NCBI GenBank assembly: GCA_035629935.1
Contig: DASQLQ010000025.1
Location: 1-12,433 of the forward strand
Reading direction: 5' to 3'
Length of the DNA stretch: 12,433 bases
DNA from: DASQLQ01 sp035629935
GTDB taxonomy: Bacteria; Actinomycetota; CADDZG01; WHSQ01
In this document: positions 1 to 6,310 of the stretch, one piece after another
Numbering within the stretch: position 1 is the stretch's first letter
Layout: each line of letters starts with the position of its first letter
Translations under genes and position numbers: made by a program
Notes under the pieces: model-generated
What the model saw: only the letters and a program-made list of their open reading frames with translations
Told to the model about the DNA's origin: nothing
The model's database searches: none

Positions 1-1
1 A

Positions 2-520
2 TCGGACCTGGTGGTGGTTACACTCTGCGAGAACCCCTTCGGTTCCCCCTCCCAGATCTCTGACATCACCTCTCTGGTACGCGAATCCTTCCGCACGGAC
101 AGGCCTGGGGAAAAGGGTCGGGATATCCAAGTGGTTCGCACCGTCTTCCGTCCCAAACCCACGCGGTCTGTAGACGGGATGCGAGCTTTCGTTGCGACGA
201 CGGCTCCAAAAGAAGTGGGGGATTCCTTGAAAGGGCACCTAGAGCAGGAACACGGGTGCGAGGTGGTGGGAATGAGTCACCAGCTTTCCGACCGGGCGGC
301 GCTGATCGAGGAGATCGAGAAGATCAGTGAGAAGGCCGACGTTCTGTTGTGCGAGATCAAGGCAGCAGGAGTCGATGTTGCCACCCGGAAGGCCCTCGAA
401 GAAGACCTCGAAGTTGTGTACATGGACAACGTGCCTGAAGGGATCGATGGGGACGATCCGGCAGGTGCGATAGAGGAGATAGCTAAGTTGGCGGACGAGC
501 GTTTCGAACGGGTGCGTTGA
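2..520 (+). CDS. cpgS: Cyclic 2,3-diphosphoglycerate synthetase, C-terminal part (5' end outside window)
   Basis: The frame is open from base 2 to a TGA at 518-520, so about 172 C-terminal residues of a longer protein are present; the archaeal enzyme is about 460 residues. The family makes cyclic 2,3-diphosphoglycerate from 2,3-bisphosphoglycerate using ATP, forming an internal phosphoanhydride. Recognisable family stretches are VVTLCENPFGSPSQI near the left edge, VVRTVFRPKP, FVATTAPKEV, the HLEQEHGCEVVGMSHQLSDR segment, LLCEIKAAGVDVATRKALE and a VVYMDNVPEGIDGDD tail. There is no usable start in the window; the GTG at base 11 is internal. The gene overlaps the next one by a single base (TGATG), and that neighbour makes its substrate, which strongly supports the call. 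The nucleotide-binding N-terminal half lies outside the window and cannot be checked. Confidence 0.85.
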   Translation, partial: SDLVVVTLCENPFGSPSQISDITSLVRESFRTDRPGEKGRDIQVVRTVFRPKPTRSVDGMRAFVATTAPKEVGDSLKGHLEQEHGCEVVGMSHQLSDRAALIEEIEKISEKADVLLCEIKAAGVDVATRKALEEDLEVVYMDNVPEGIDGDDPAGAIEEIAKLADERFERVR

Positions 521-1539
521 TGACTGAGCCACGTCGTAAACACGTCTTCATCGCCGAGCACGAGCATGGGCTGCCTTACTCCAAGGGCCTCACGGCTTCG
601 TCGCTGATGGCGACAGGGCTCCCTCCGATGCGTGCCTACGCCGTTGCCAACAAGGTCGAGCAGGAGCTTCTCGGTCTCGGCAAAGAGCGGATCTCGCGCG
701 ACAAACTGCGCGAGCTCACGGTCTCGGTACTTCGCCGCGAAGAGAGCGACGAGCTGGCCGAGGCATTCATCAAATGGCAGTCCGTGGCAGAGCTCGATAT
801 CCCGCTGATCATCCTCATCGGTGGCTCCACCGGCGTCGGTAAATCGACGATCGCATCCCAGCTTGCGTACAGACTCGGAATCACCCGGGTCATCTCGACC
901 GATGCGGTGCGCGAGGTCCTCAGGAGTGCCTTCACAGAAGAGATGTTCCCCACGCTTTACTCGTCGTCGTTCGAAGCGGACACGGCCGTGCGACAGCCGA
1001 TCCCTCACTCCGGAGACAAGCTGATCATCGGGTTCCGGGAACAGGCTGCGGCTGTAGCCGTCGGTGCTTCGCGTTTGATCGAGCGAGCCATCACCGAGGG
1101 AACCGACATGGTGCTCGAGGGGGCCCATCTCGTCCCCGGTTTCCTCGAGACGGTCGACAGCAACAAAGCCATCATCGTTTCCTTGCTCGTGACCATCGAG
1201 GAGGAAGATCTACACAAGAGCCACTTCTTCCAGCGCGGTAGAGATGCAAGCGGTCGTTCGGGAGAGCGTTACCTAAACGCTTTCAAGAAGATCAGGAAGA
1301 TACAGAAGTACATGATCTCGTCGGCGTTGATGCGTGGTGTACCGATCATTCCTCACTACGACCTCGACGCGACGCTGTCGCAGATCATCGATCACGTCAT
1401 CGCAAAGGCACTCGAGGCCGCGGAACATGGCGCGCGCGTCGAGGGTCGAGACGAGGACCTTCTCGAACGCGCGGTGGAAGCAGTGGGCAGAAGTTCAGCA
1501 AAGAAGGAGGCGAGCAAGTCACGTGAAGTTGTTTCTTGA
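520..1539 (+). CDS. 2-phosphoglycerate kinase with N-terminal ATP-cone
   Basis: This 339-residue protein is predicted to phosphorylate 2-phosphoglycerate to 2,3-bisphosphoglycerate with ATP, the first dedicated step toward cyclic 2,3-diphosphoglycerate. Residues about 5-90 look like an ATP-cone (HGLPYSKGLTASSLMATGL, then a helix rich in Glu), a nucleotide-sensing regulatory domain also found on the archaeal enzyme. The kinase domain follows with a Walker A loop GGSTGVGKST (101-110), the segment RVISTDAVREVLR (123-135) and a Walker-B-like MVLEGAHLVPG (197-207). I chose the ATG at 520 because it gives a one-base TGATG overlap with the upstream synthetase; a TTG at 517 is the only nearby alternative. 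The C-terminal 40 residues are charged and low in complexity. Family assignment is by motif and context, and the 2-PG specificity is inferred from the family and the neighbour. Confidence 0.85.
   Translation: MTEPRRKHVFIAEHEHGLPYSKGLTASSLMATGLPPMRAYAVANKVEQELLGLGKERISRDKLRELTVSVLRREESDELAEAFIKWQSVAELDIPLIILIGGSTGVGKSTIASQLAYRLGITRVISTDAVREVLRSAFTEEMFPTLYSSSFEADTAVRQPIPHSGDKLIIGFREQAAAVAVGASRLIERAITEGTDMVLEGAHLVPGFLETVDSNKAIIVSLLVTIEEEDLHKSHFFQRGRDASGRSGERYLNAFKKIRKIQKYMISSALMRGVPIIPHYDLDATLSQIIDHVIAKALEAAEHGARVEGRDEDLLERAVEAVGRSSAKKEASKSREVVS
1504..1510 (+). promoter_or_regulatory. Ribosome binding site of talC
   Basis: AAGGAGG is a near-perfect Shine-Dalgarno sequence inside the 3' end of the kinase gene, 12 bases before a GTG. 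It fixes the transaldolase start at 1523 rather than at any earlier codon in the same open frame. Confidence 0.75.
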
Positions 1540-2203
1540 TACGTCAAACCTCGACGAGATCCGTGAAGGGGCACGCTGGGGCGTTCTTAAGGGTGTGACG
1601 ACGAACCCCACTTTGATCGCCAAAGAGGAGCAGGATTTCCTTCCTCTCGTCAAAGAGATCTGTTCGATCGTCGACGGGGATGTGTCGGTGGAAACCGCCT
1701 CGGACGACCCCGAGGTCCTCCTGCGACAAGCACACGACATCGTTCAGATCGCCGACAACGCGATCGTGAAGATCGCACTCACCCCTAACGGGCTGTCTGC
1801 GGTCCGGAAGCTGGCGGATGAGGGGATCAAGGTCAACGTGACGCTCTGCTTCACCGCCACACAAGCGATACTGGCTGCGGAGGCGGGGGCGTACATCATC
1901 TCTCCATTCTTGGGTAGGCTTGATGATGTTGCGACGGACGGCCTCCGGCTTCTGTCCGACATCTGCGAGATCTACGCCGTCCAGGGTTACGAGACCCAAG
2001 TGCTCGCTGCAAGCCTTCGTCACCCGGTCCATGTAGTCGAGGCGGCTCGGATGGGTTCAGACATCGCAACGATGCCCTTCAAAGTGTTCGAACAGTTGGT
2101 GAAGCATCCGCTGACGGACGCAGGCTTCGACCGGTTCTTGAAGGACTGGGAGGGCGCCAAACCACATCTTGGAGAACTACCACCCTCTTACCTAGAGGGT
2201 TAG
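1523..2203 (+). CDS. talC: Transaldolase, short TalC/FSA-like type
   Basis: This 226-residue TIM-barrel enzyme is of the small transaldolase/fructose-6-phosphate aldolase family. It should transfer a dihydroxyacetone unit between sugar phosphates in the non-oxidative pentose phosphate pathway in the cytosol. Visible motifs are MKLFLDTSNLDEIR at the start, GVTTNPTLIAKE (24-35), the Schiff-base lysine K83 in AIVKIALTPNGL, VNVTLCFTATQAILAAEAGA and SPFLGRLDD. Glu57 (DVSVET) and the Phe of SPFLGR occupy positions where E. coli FsaA has Gln59 and Tyr131; this pattern is that of transaldolases, so aldolase-only activity is less likely. The GTG start at 1523 has a strong ribosome binding site and gives the normal N-terminus. 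It overlaps the 2-phosphoglycerate kinase by 17 bases, implying cotranscription. The stop codon adjoins a small hairpin. Confidence 0.92.
   Translation: MKLFLDTSNLDEIREGARWGVLKGVTTNPTLIAKEEQDFLPLVKEICSIVDGDVSVETASDDPEVLLRQAHDIVQIADNAIVKIALTPNGLSAVRKLADEGIKVNVTLCFTATQAILAAEAGAYIISPFLGRLDDVATDGLRLLSDICEIYAVQGYETQVLAASLRHPVHVVEAARMGSDIATMPFKVFEQLVKHPLTDAGFDRFLKDWEGAKPHLGELPPSYLEG
2182..2200 (+). other. Hairpin at the talC-rho junction
   Basis: ACCCTCT and AGAGGGT form a perfect 7-bp stem with a 5-base loop, ending directly before the talC TAG. No T-run follows; the next bases are purine-rich (AGAGAGAGAAAG), so it is not a classical intrinsic terminator. It could be an RNA-stability or processing element, or play a part in rho autoregulation. 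The role is inference only. Confidence 0.4.
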
Positions 2204-2223
2204 CAGAGAGAGAAAGTAAAGAC

Positions 2224-3813
2224 ATGGCAACTATGGATCGCTCGGTACTCGAAGGAAAAGGTGTAGCCGAGCTCAAAGAGATAGCAAAGACACTCGACAT
2301 AAAGACGAGTGGGCTGAAGAAGGCCGACATCATCACCGCGATCGCCAACGGGGGATCGTCGAAACCGGCTGCTCCGAAGCGGGAGCAAGCTCCCGAACGC
2401 CCCGATCCCGAGCGCGAGAAGGCTCCGGCCAATCCGTCCGGCAACGGCGCGGTGCGCGACGAGCATGCGGTCGATGATCGAGATCAGCGCGATGACCAAC
2501 GACGTCGTCCACAACAGGGACGCAACAACCCACGCAACCGCCCTCGCGAGAAAGCAGAGCCGCGTGAAGGTCGCCGGCGCAGGCGCAGAGGGCGCGGCGG
2601 AACCGGTCAGGGCCAGGGCAGCGGTGGCGGTGTTCCGCATTACATGCGTGAAGACCGATGGGAGGACGTCGAAGACATCGACGACACCGACGCCGAGGTC
2701 AGGACCGGCATCCTCGATCTCCTACCCGAGGGTTACGGTTTCCTTCGCACCAGCGGCTACTTGCCGGGTGACAAAGACGTTTACGTATCGGTTTCCCAAG
2801 TACGTCGTTTCCACTTGCGCAAGGGCGACGAAATCCTCGGCTCGGTGCGCTCGCCGAAGGAGTCCGAGAAGTACCAGGCCCTCCTCAAGATCCGCGAGAT
2901 CAATGGGATCGATCCCGAGACGGCTCGATCGCGACCTCGGTTCGCCGATCTGGTACCTCTGTATCCGGACGATCGGCTCACTCTCGAGAATCAGAACAAC
3001 CCGAAAGCGATCACACCTCGAATCATCGACCTGATCGCACCCATCGGGAAGGGCCAGCGCGGCATGATCGTCAGTCCGCCGAAGGCCGGCAAGACGACGG
3101 TCATGAAAGAGATCGCGAACTCGGTCCTCACGAACAACCCCGAGACGCATCTCATCGTCCTCCTCGTCGACGAGCGTCCCGAAGAGGTAACCGACATGCA
3201 GCGTTCGGTCGAAGGCGAGGTCATCTACTCGACGTTCGACCGGCCCTCCGACGATCACATCCAGGTGACGGAGCTCACTCTCGAGCGCGCGAAACGTCTG
3301 GTCGAGATGGGCAAGGACGTCATGATCCTGCTCGACGGAATCACACGTTTGTCCCGTGCCTACAACCTCGCGACACCGGCATCCGGCCGCATCCTTTCCG
3401 GTGGTGTCGACTCGACGGCCCTCTACCCGCCGAAGCGTTTCTTCGGCGCGGCGAGGAACATCGAGCACGGAGGTTCCCTCACGATCCTGGCAACAGCATT
3501 GGTCGAGACCGGGTCCCGCATGGACGAGGTCATCTTCGAGGAGTTCAAGGGCACCGGTAACTGGGAGCTCAAGCTCGATCGGAAGATGTCCGACAAGCGG
3601 ATCTTCCCGGCCATCGATATCCCGGCCTCGGGCACCCGGAAAGAGGAATTGCTGCTCACCCCGGAGGAACTGCAGCTTGCATGGCGCCTCCGCAGGGTCC
3701 TCCACGCGGTCGAAGGCGGGGCTCTCGAGCTCTTGATCGACAAGATGAAGGCGACGCAGGGCAACGCCCAGTTCCTGGCGGAGATCTCCAAGGCACCGGT
3801 CAGAGGGGAATAG
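2224..3813 (+). CDS. rho: Transcription termination factor Rho
   Basis: This 529-residue protein is a hexameric RNA-dependent ATPase that ends transcription. Domains in order: a Rho_N helical domain (residues 8-41, LEGKGVAELKEIAKTLDI); a disordered polar insert (about 44-157) with an Arg-rich core at 117-126; an OB-fold/cold-shock-like RNA-binding domain (158-228, EGYGFLR, DKDVYVS); then the RecA-type ATPase. Walker A is PPKAGKTT (285-292), the DERPEE motif is 316-321, Walker B is VMILLDG (366-372) and the arginine finger is R472. Numbering is E. coli plus 106. The insert explains the length over the 419 residues of E. coli Rho and is typical of high-GC actinobacteria. Residue 372 is Gly where E. 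coli has Ser266, a bicyclomycin contact. ATG 2224 follows a purine-rich stretch (AGAGAGAGAAAG), and the gene begins 20 bases after talC. Confidence 0.97.
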   Translation: MATMDRSVLEGKGVAELKEIAKTLDIKTSGLKKADIITAIANGGSSKPAAPKREQAPERPDPEREKAPANPSGNGAVRDEHAVDDRDQRDDQRRRPQQGRNNPRNRPREKAEPREGRRRRRRGRGGTGQGQGSGGGVPHYMREDRWEDVEDIDDTDAEVRTGILDLLPEGYGFLRTSGYLPGDKDVYVSVSQVRRFHLRKGDEILGSVRSPKESEKYQALLKIREINGIDPETARSRPRFADLVPLYPDDRLTLENQNNPKAITPRIIDLIAPIGKGQRGMIVSPPKAGKTTVMKEIANSVLTNNPETHLIVLLVDERPEEVTDMQRSVEGEVIYSTFDRPSDDHIQVTELTLERAKRLVEMGKDVMILLDGITRLSRAYNLATPASGRILSGGVDSTALYPPKRFFGAARNIEHGGSLTILATALVETGSRMDEVIFEEFKGTGNWELKLDRKMSDKRIFPAIDIPASGTRKEELLLTPEELQLAWRLRRVLHAVEGGALELLIDKMKATQGNAQFLAEISKAPVRGE

Positions 3814-3826
3814 CCGAGCGGCTTCC

Positions 3827-3988
3827 ATGTTCTTAGGATTGGGGCTGCCCGAGTGGTTGCTTATCATTGGCCTGGTAGCAGGCCTGTGGATCACTTTCAA
3901 GGTGATGGCCAGAGCCTCGGTGGCCTATGACAGGGCTCGGAAGGCAAGAGAAGCGAAACAACTCGAGATGGAAGAGGAATCGCCATGA
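3827..3988 (+). CDS. Small single-pass membrane protein, unknown function
   Basis: This 53-residue reading frame lies between rho and rpmE. Its product has a short N-terminal segment MFLGLGLPEW, a hydrophobic helix at about 9-26 (LLIIGLVAGLWITF region), then a charged and probably helical cytoplasmic tail rich in Arg, Lys, Ala and Glu (KVMARASVAYDRARKAREAK). The TGA (3986-3988) overlaps the rpmE ATG (3985) as ATGA, the same coupling used by other pairs in this cluster, which argues that it is translated. No strong ribosome binding site is seen; a weak GAG lies upstream, so it may depend on reinitiation after rho, 13 bases away. The GLPEWLLII start and the one-helix-plus-charged-tail layout recall TatA, but the FGxxKLP-type hinge and amphipathic helix are missing, so I do not call it TatA. 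Confidence 0.65.
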   Translation: MFLGLGLPEWLLIIGLVAGLWITFKVMARASVAYDRARKAREAKQLEMEEESP

Positions 3989-4272
3989 AAGCTGGGATCC
4001 ACCCCGAATACACAGAAACCCTAGTGACCTGCTCCTGCGGGAACACGTTCACGACCCGGAGCACCAAGAAGGAGCTGCACGTCGAGCTCTGCAACCAGTG
4101 TCACCCGTTCTATACGGGCAAGCAGAAGCTGGTGGACACCGGGGGCCGCGTCGAGCGCTTCCAGAAGAAGTACGCGGCCCGGCCGGGCGCTAAGCCTCAG
4201 GCCGCTGCGCCGGCAGAAGCTGAGAGTCAAAACACGACCGAGGAAGCCGCCTCCGAAGAAGCCCCTGCGTAA
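3985..4272 (+). CDS. rpmE: 50S ribosomal protein L31 (zinc-binding type)
   Basis: This 95-residue protein is a large-subunit ribosomal protein. It begins MKAGIHPEYTETLVTCSCGN and carries Cys16, Cys18, Cys36 and Cys39, the four cysteines of the zinc-containing (C+) form, followed by the diagnostic CNQCHPFYTGKQKLVDTGGRVERF segment. The last 25 residues are an Ala/Glu-rich tail (from about residue 72) beyond the usual 66-75 residue core, as seen in some actinobacteria. A GAAGAGG ribosome binding site sits 7 bases before the ATG, inside the preceding small gene. Location next to rho is conserved across many Gram-positive bacteria. Because the protein has the zinc form, a second Cys-less L31 paralogue used in zinc shortage might exist elsewhere; that cannot be seen here. 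Confidence 0.97.
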   Translation: MKAGIHPEYTETLVTCSCGNTFTTRSTKKELHVELCNQCHPFYTGKQKLVDTGGRVERFQKKYAARPGAKPQAAAPAEAESQNTTEEAASEEAPA

Positions 4273-4275
4273 CCG

Positions 4276-5223
4276 GTGAGCGAGCAGGCAACCGCTCCTC
4301 GCCCATCGATCGGGGGCCAGGCGGTTCTCGAAGGAGTCATGATGCGGGGCCCCGCGTCCTGGTCGGTCGCGTGCCGTAAACCCGACGAGACGATCGCGGT
4401 CGAGAAGCACGAGCTTCCAAAGTTCGCTGAGCGGCATCCGTTGTTCAAGAAGCCCATGCTCCGTGGCGTTCTCGTTCTCGGCGAATCGCTGGCGATCGGG
4501 ATCAAAGCCCTGATGATCTCGGCGAACCATGCTCTCGAAGAAGAAGAGCAGCTATCCGACAAGCAGCTCAGCTGGACCTTGACGATCGCCATGGTGATGT
4601 TCTCGGCGGTTTTCATCGCATTGCCGGTCTTGGGCACTCGCGCATTGGAGAGATGGGTCATCGGCGACCTGTCGGAAACCAACCCCCTGCTGTTCAATAT
4701 CATCGAAGGCGGGTTCCGGATCGGGATCTTCGTCGGCTACCTGCTGGTCATCAGCTTCTTCAAGGACATCCGGCGGGTGTTCCAGTACCACGGCGCCGAG
4801 CACAAGACCATCTACGCATACGAGAACGGCGACGAATTGATCCCTGCCGAGATCGACGCCAACTACCCGACGCTTCACGTTCGTTGCGGGACGAACTTTC
4901 TTTTCATCGTGTTGTTCCTGACGATCGTGGCGCACTTCGTCATCGATCTAGTTGTGGGAGGGCCGCTTCTGCTGCGTCTCGGGATCCGGATCGCTGCGAT
5001 ACCGCTACTGGCGGGCTTCTCGTACGAAGTCATCAAACTTGCATCCCGCAACGAGGATTCTTTGTTCTTCCGGATCTCGATGTTGCCGGGGCTTGCGCTG
5101 CAAAGGATCACGACCAAACCTCCCTCACTCGATCAGATCGAGGTGGCGATCGCAGCGATGGAAGCAGTCGCGGCTGACGTCGACAAGGGCGACGCAACGG
5201 CCCCTTCCGCTCCCGTTTCCTGA
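4276..5223 (+). CDS. yqhQ: YqhQ/DUF1385 family membrane protein
   Basis: This 315-residue multi-pass membrane protein belongs to the DUF1385 (YqhQ) family. Family marks are SIGGQAVLEGVMMRGP (11-26), FQYHGAEHKTIYAYENGDE (169-187) and the HVRCGTNFLF segment (201-210). Hydrophobic helices are seen at about 99-120, 147-162, 206-228 and 234-256. The conserved His, Glu and Cys residues of HGAEHK and HVRCGTNF suggest a metal site or enzymatic role, but no biochemical function is established to my knowledge. The gene starts with GTG only 3 bases after rpmE and ends 10 bases before prfA. Its presence between rpmE and prfA is also common in Firmicutes. The N-terminal GGQAVLEGVMM block is cytosolic if the first helix is near residue 100. 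Confidence 0.9.
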   Translation: MSEQATAPRPSIGGQAVLEGVMMRGPASWSVACRKPDETIAVEKHELPKFAERHPLFKKPMLRGVLVLGESLAIGIKALMISANHALEEEEQLSDKQLSWTLTIAMVMFSAVFIALPVLGTRALERWVIGDLSETNPLLFNIIEGGFRIGIFVGYLLVISFFKDIRRVFQYHGAEHKTIYAYENGDELIPAEIDANYPTLHVRCGTNFLFIVLFLTIVAHFVIDLVVGGPLLLRLGIRIAAIPLLAGFSYEVIKLASRNEDSLFFRISMLPGLALQRITTKPPSLDQIEVAIAAMEAVAADVDKGDATAPSAPVS

Positions 5224-5233
5224 GGTTCGGAAC

Positions 5234-6310
5234 GTGAAACTCCCAGCAGATCGTCTCGATGAGATAACTGCACGCTTTCAGGAGGTCGAGAACGCACTGG
5301 GAGATCCCGAGTTGGGTTCTAACCCGGACGAGCTGAAACGCTTAGGGAAAGAACACGCCGAGCTCCGCCCGATCGTGGATGCGTGGCGGGATTATCAGCG
5401 GGCCAAATCCGACTTCGCCGAGGCGAAGCAGATGTTGGGCGACGCGGCATCGGACGAGCGTGCGTACGTGCAGAGCGAGATCGACCAGCAACAGCTCGTC
5501 ATCGATCGTCTCGAGAAAGAGTTGGCCGAGGCTCTCATCCCCAAAGACCCCAACGACGATCGAGATGTCATCGTCGAGGTCCGTGCGGGGGCCGGTGGTG
5601 ACGAGGCAGGTTTGTTCGCCGCCAGCCTCTACCGGATGTACACGCGTTACGCCGAGAACAAGCGTTGGAAGGTCGAAGAGCTATCGGCCAACGAGAGCGG
5701 GATCGGCGGTTACAAGGAGGTCATCCTCTCGGTCAAAGGCAAGGGTGCCTATGCACGCCTCAAGTACGAAGGCGGCGTTCACCGAGTCCAACGGGTGCCG
5801 GTTACCGAATCCAGTGGCCGCATCCACACTTCGACGGTCGGTGTGTTGGTGTTGCCTGAAGCAGAAGAGGTCGATGTCGAGATCGATCCGAACGATCTAA
5901 GGATCGATGTGTACCGGTCGAGCGGTCCGGGTGGTCAATCGGTCAACACGACCGACTCTGCCGTGCGGATCAAGCACCTTCCCACGGGGGTCGAGGTCGC
6001 TTGTCAAGACGAGAAGTCCCAACTACAGAACAAGGAGAAAGCTCTTCGGATCCTTCGCTCCAGGCTGTTGCAGCTCAAGATCGACGAGCAACAGAAAGAG
6101 CAAGCGGAGGCTCGGCGCAGCCAGGTCCGCAGCGCGGACAGATCGGAGCGCATCCGCACATACAACTTCGCCGAGAACAGGGTTAGCGACCACCGCATCG
6201 GATACACGGTCCATCGTCTCGCCGAGATCCTCGAAGGGGACCTGGATGACCTCATCGACGCGTTGGTGGTTAGCCAGCGCGACGAACAGCTGGGGGACTC
6301 GGCAGCGTGA
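5234..6310 (+). CDS. prfA: Peptide chain release factor 1
   Basis: This 358-residue factor recognises UAA and UAG and triggers peptide release. The stop-codon recognition tripeptide is PVT (189-191, in RVPVTESSGRIHTS), of the PxT type of RF1 and not the SPF of RF2. The catalytic GGQ is at 233-235 (SSGPGGQSVNTTDSAVRI), the same numbers as in E. coli RF1, which supports the GTG start at 5234; the frame is open far upstream but that part overlaps yqhQ. A GAGG motif (5222-5225) overlapping the yqhQ stop lies 8 bases before the GTG. The GTGA at its 3' end (6307-6310) is shared with prmC, which methylates the GGQ glutamine, so enzyme and substrate are translationally linked. Confidence 0.97.
   Translation: MKLPADRLDEITARFQEVENALGDPELGSNPDELKRLGKEHAELRPIVDAWRDYQRAKSDFAEAKQMLGDAASDERAYVQSEIDQQQLVIDRLEKELAEALIPKDPNDDRDVIVEVRAGAGGDEAGLFAASLYRMYTRYAENKRWKVEELSANESGIGGYKEVILSVKGKGAYARLKYEGGVHRVQRVPVTESSGRIHTSTVGVLVLPEAEEVDVEIDPNDLRIDVYRSSGPGGQSVNTTDSAVRIKHLPTGVEVACQDEKSQLQNKEKALRILRSRLLQLKIDEQQKEQAEARRSQVRSADRSERIRTYNFAENRVSDHRIGYTVHRLAEILEGDLDDLIDALVVSQRDEQLGDSAA

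Noticed and set aside
277..1128. Minus-strand open frame of 283 codons across cpgS and the kinase
   Set aside because: Antisense to two clear genes, no start context and a composition typical of shadow frames.
1334..1522. Longer N-terminus for the transaldolase
   Set aside because: The extra 63 codons overlap the kinase gene, are Arg/Ser-rich and unlike the family; the GTG at 1523 with AAGGAGG gives the standard start.
2182..2223. Intrinsic terminator between talC and rho
   Set aside because: The stem is only 7 bp and no T-run follows.
2722..3900. Minus-strand open frame of 392 codons across rho
   Set aside because: It lies wholly opposite rho, which has complete family motifs. High-GC codon bias leaves the antisense frame open, and its product is low-complexity Asp/Arg/Leu with no recognisable motif.
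3827..3988. TatA translocase subunit
   Set aside because: The GLPEWLLII start resembles TatA, but the FG hinge and amphipathic helix are absent, so the gene was left as unknown.
4952..5233. Longer N-terminus for release factor 1
   Set aside because: The extra codons overlap yqhQ and are Arg/Ser-rich. The GTG at 5234 places PVT and GGQ at the same residue numbers as in E. coli RF1.
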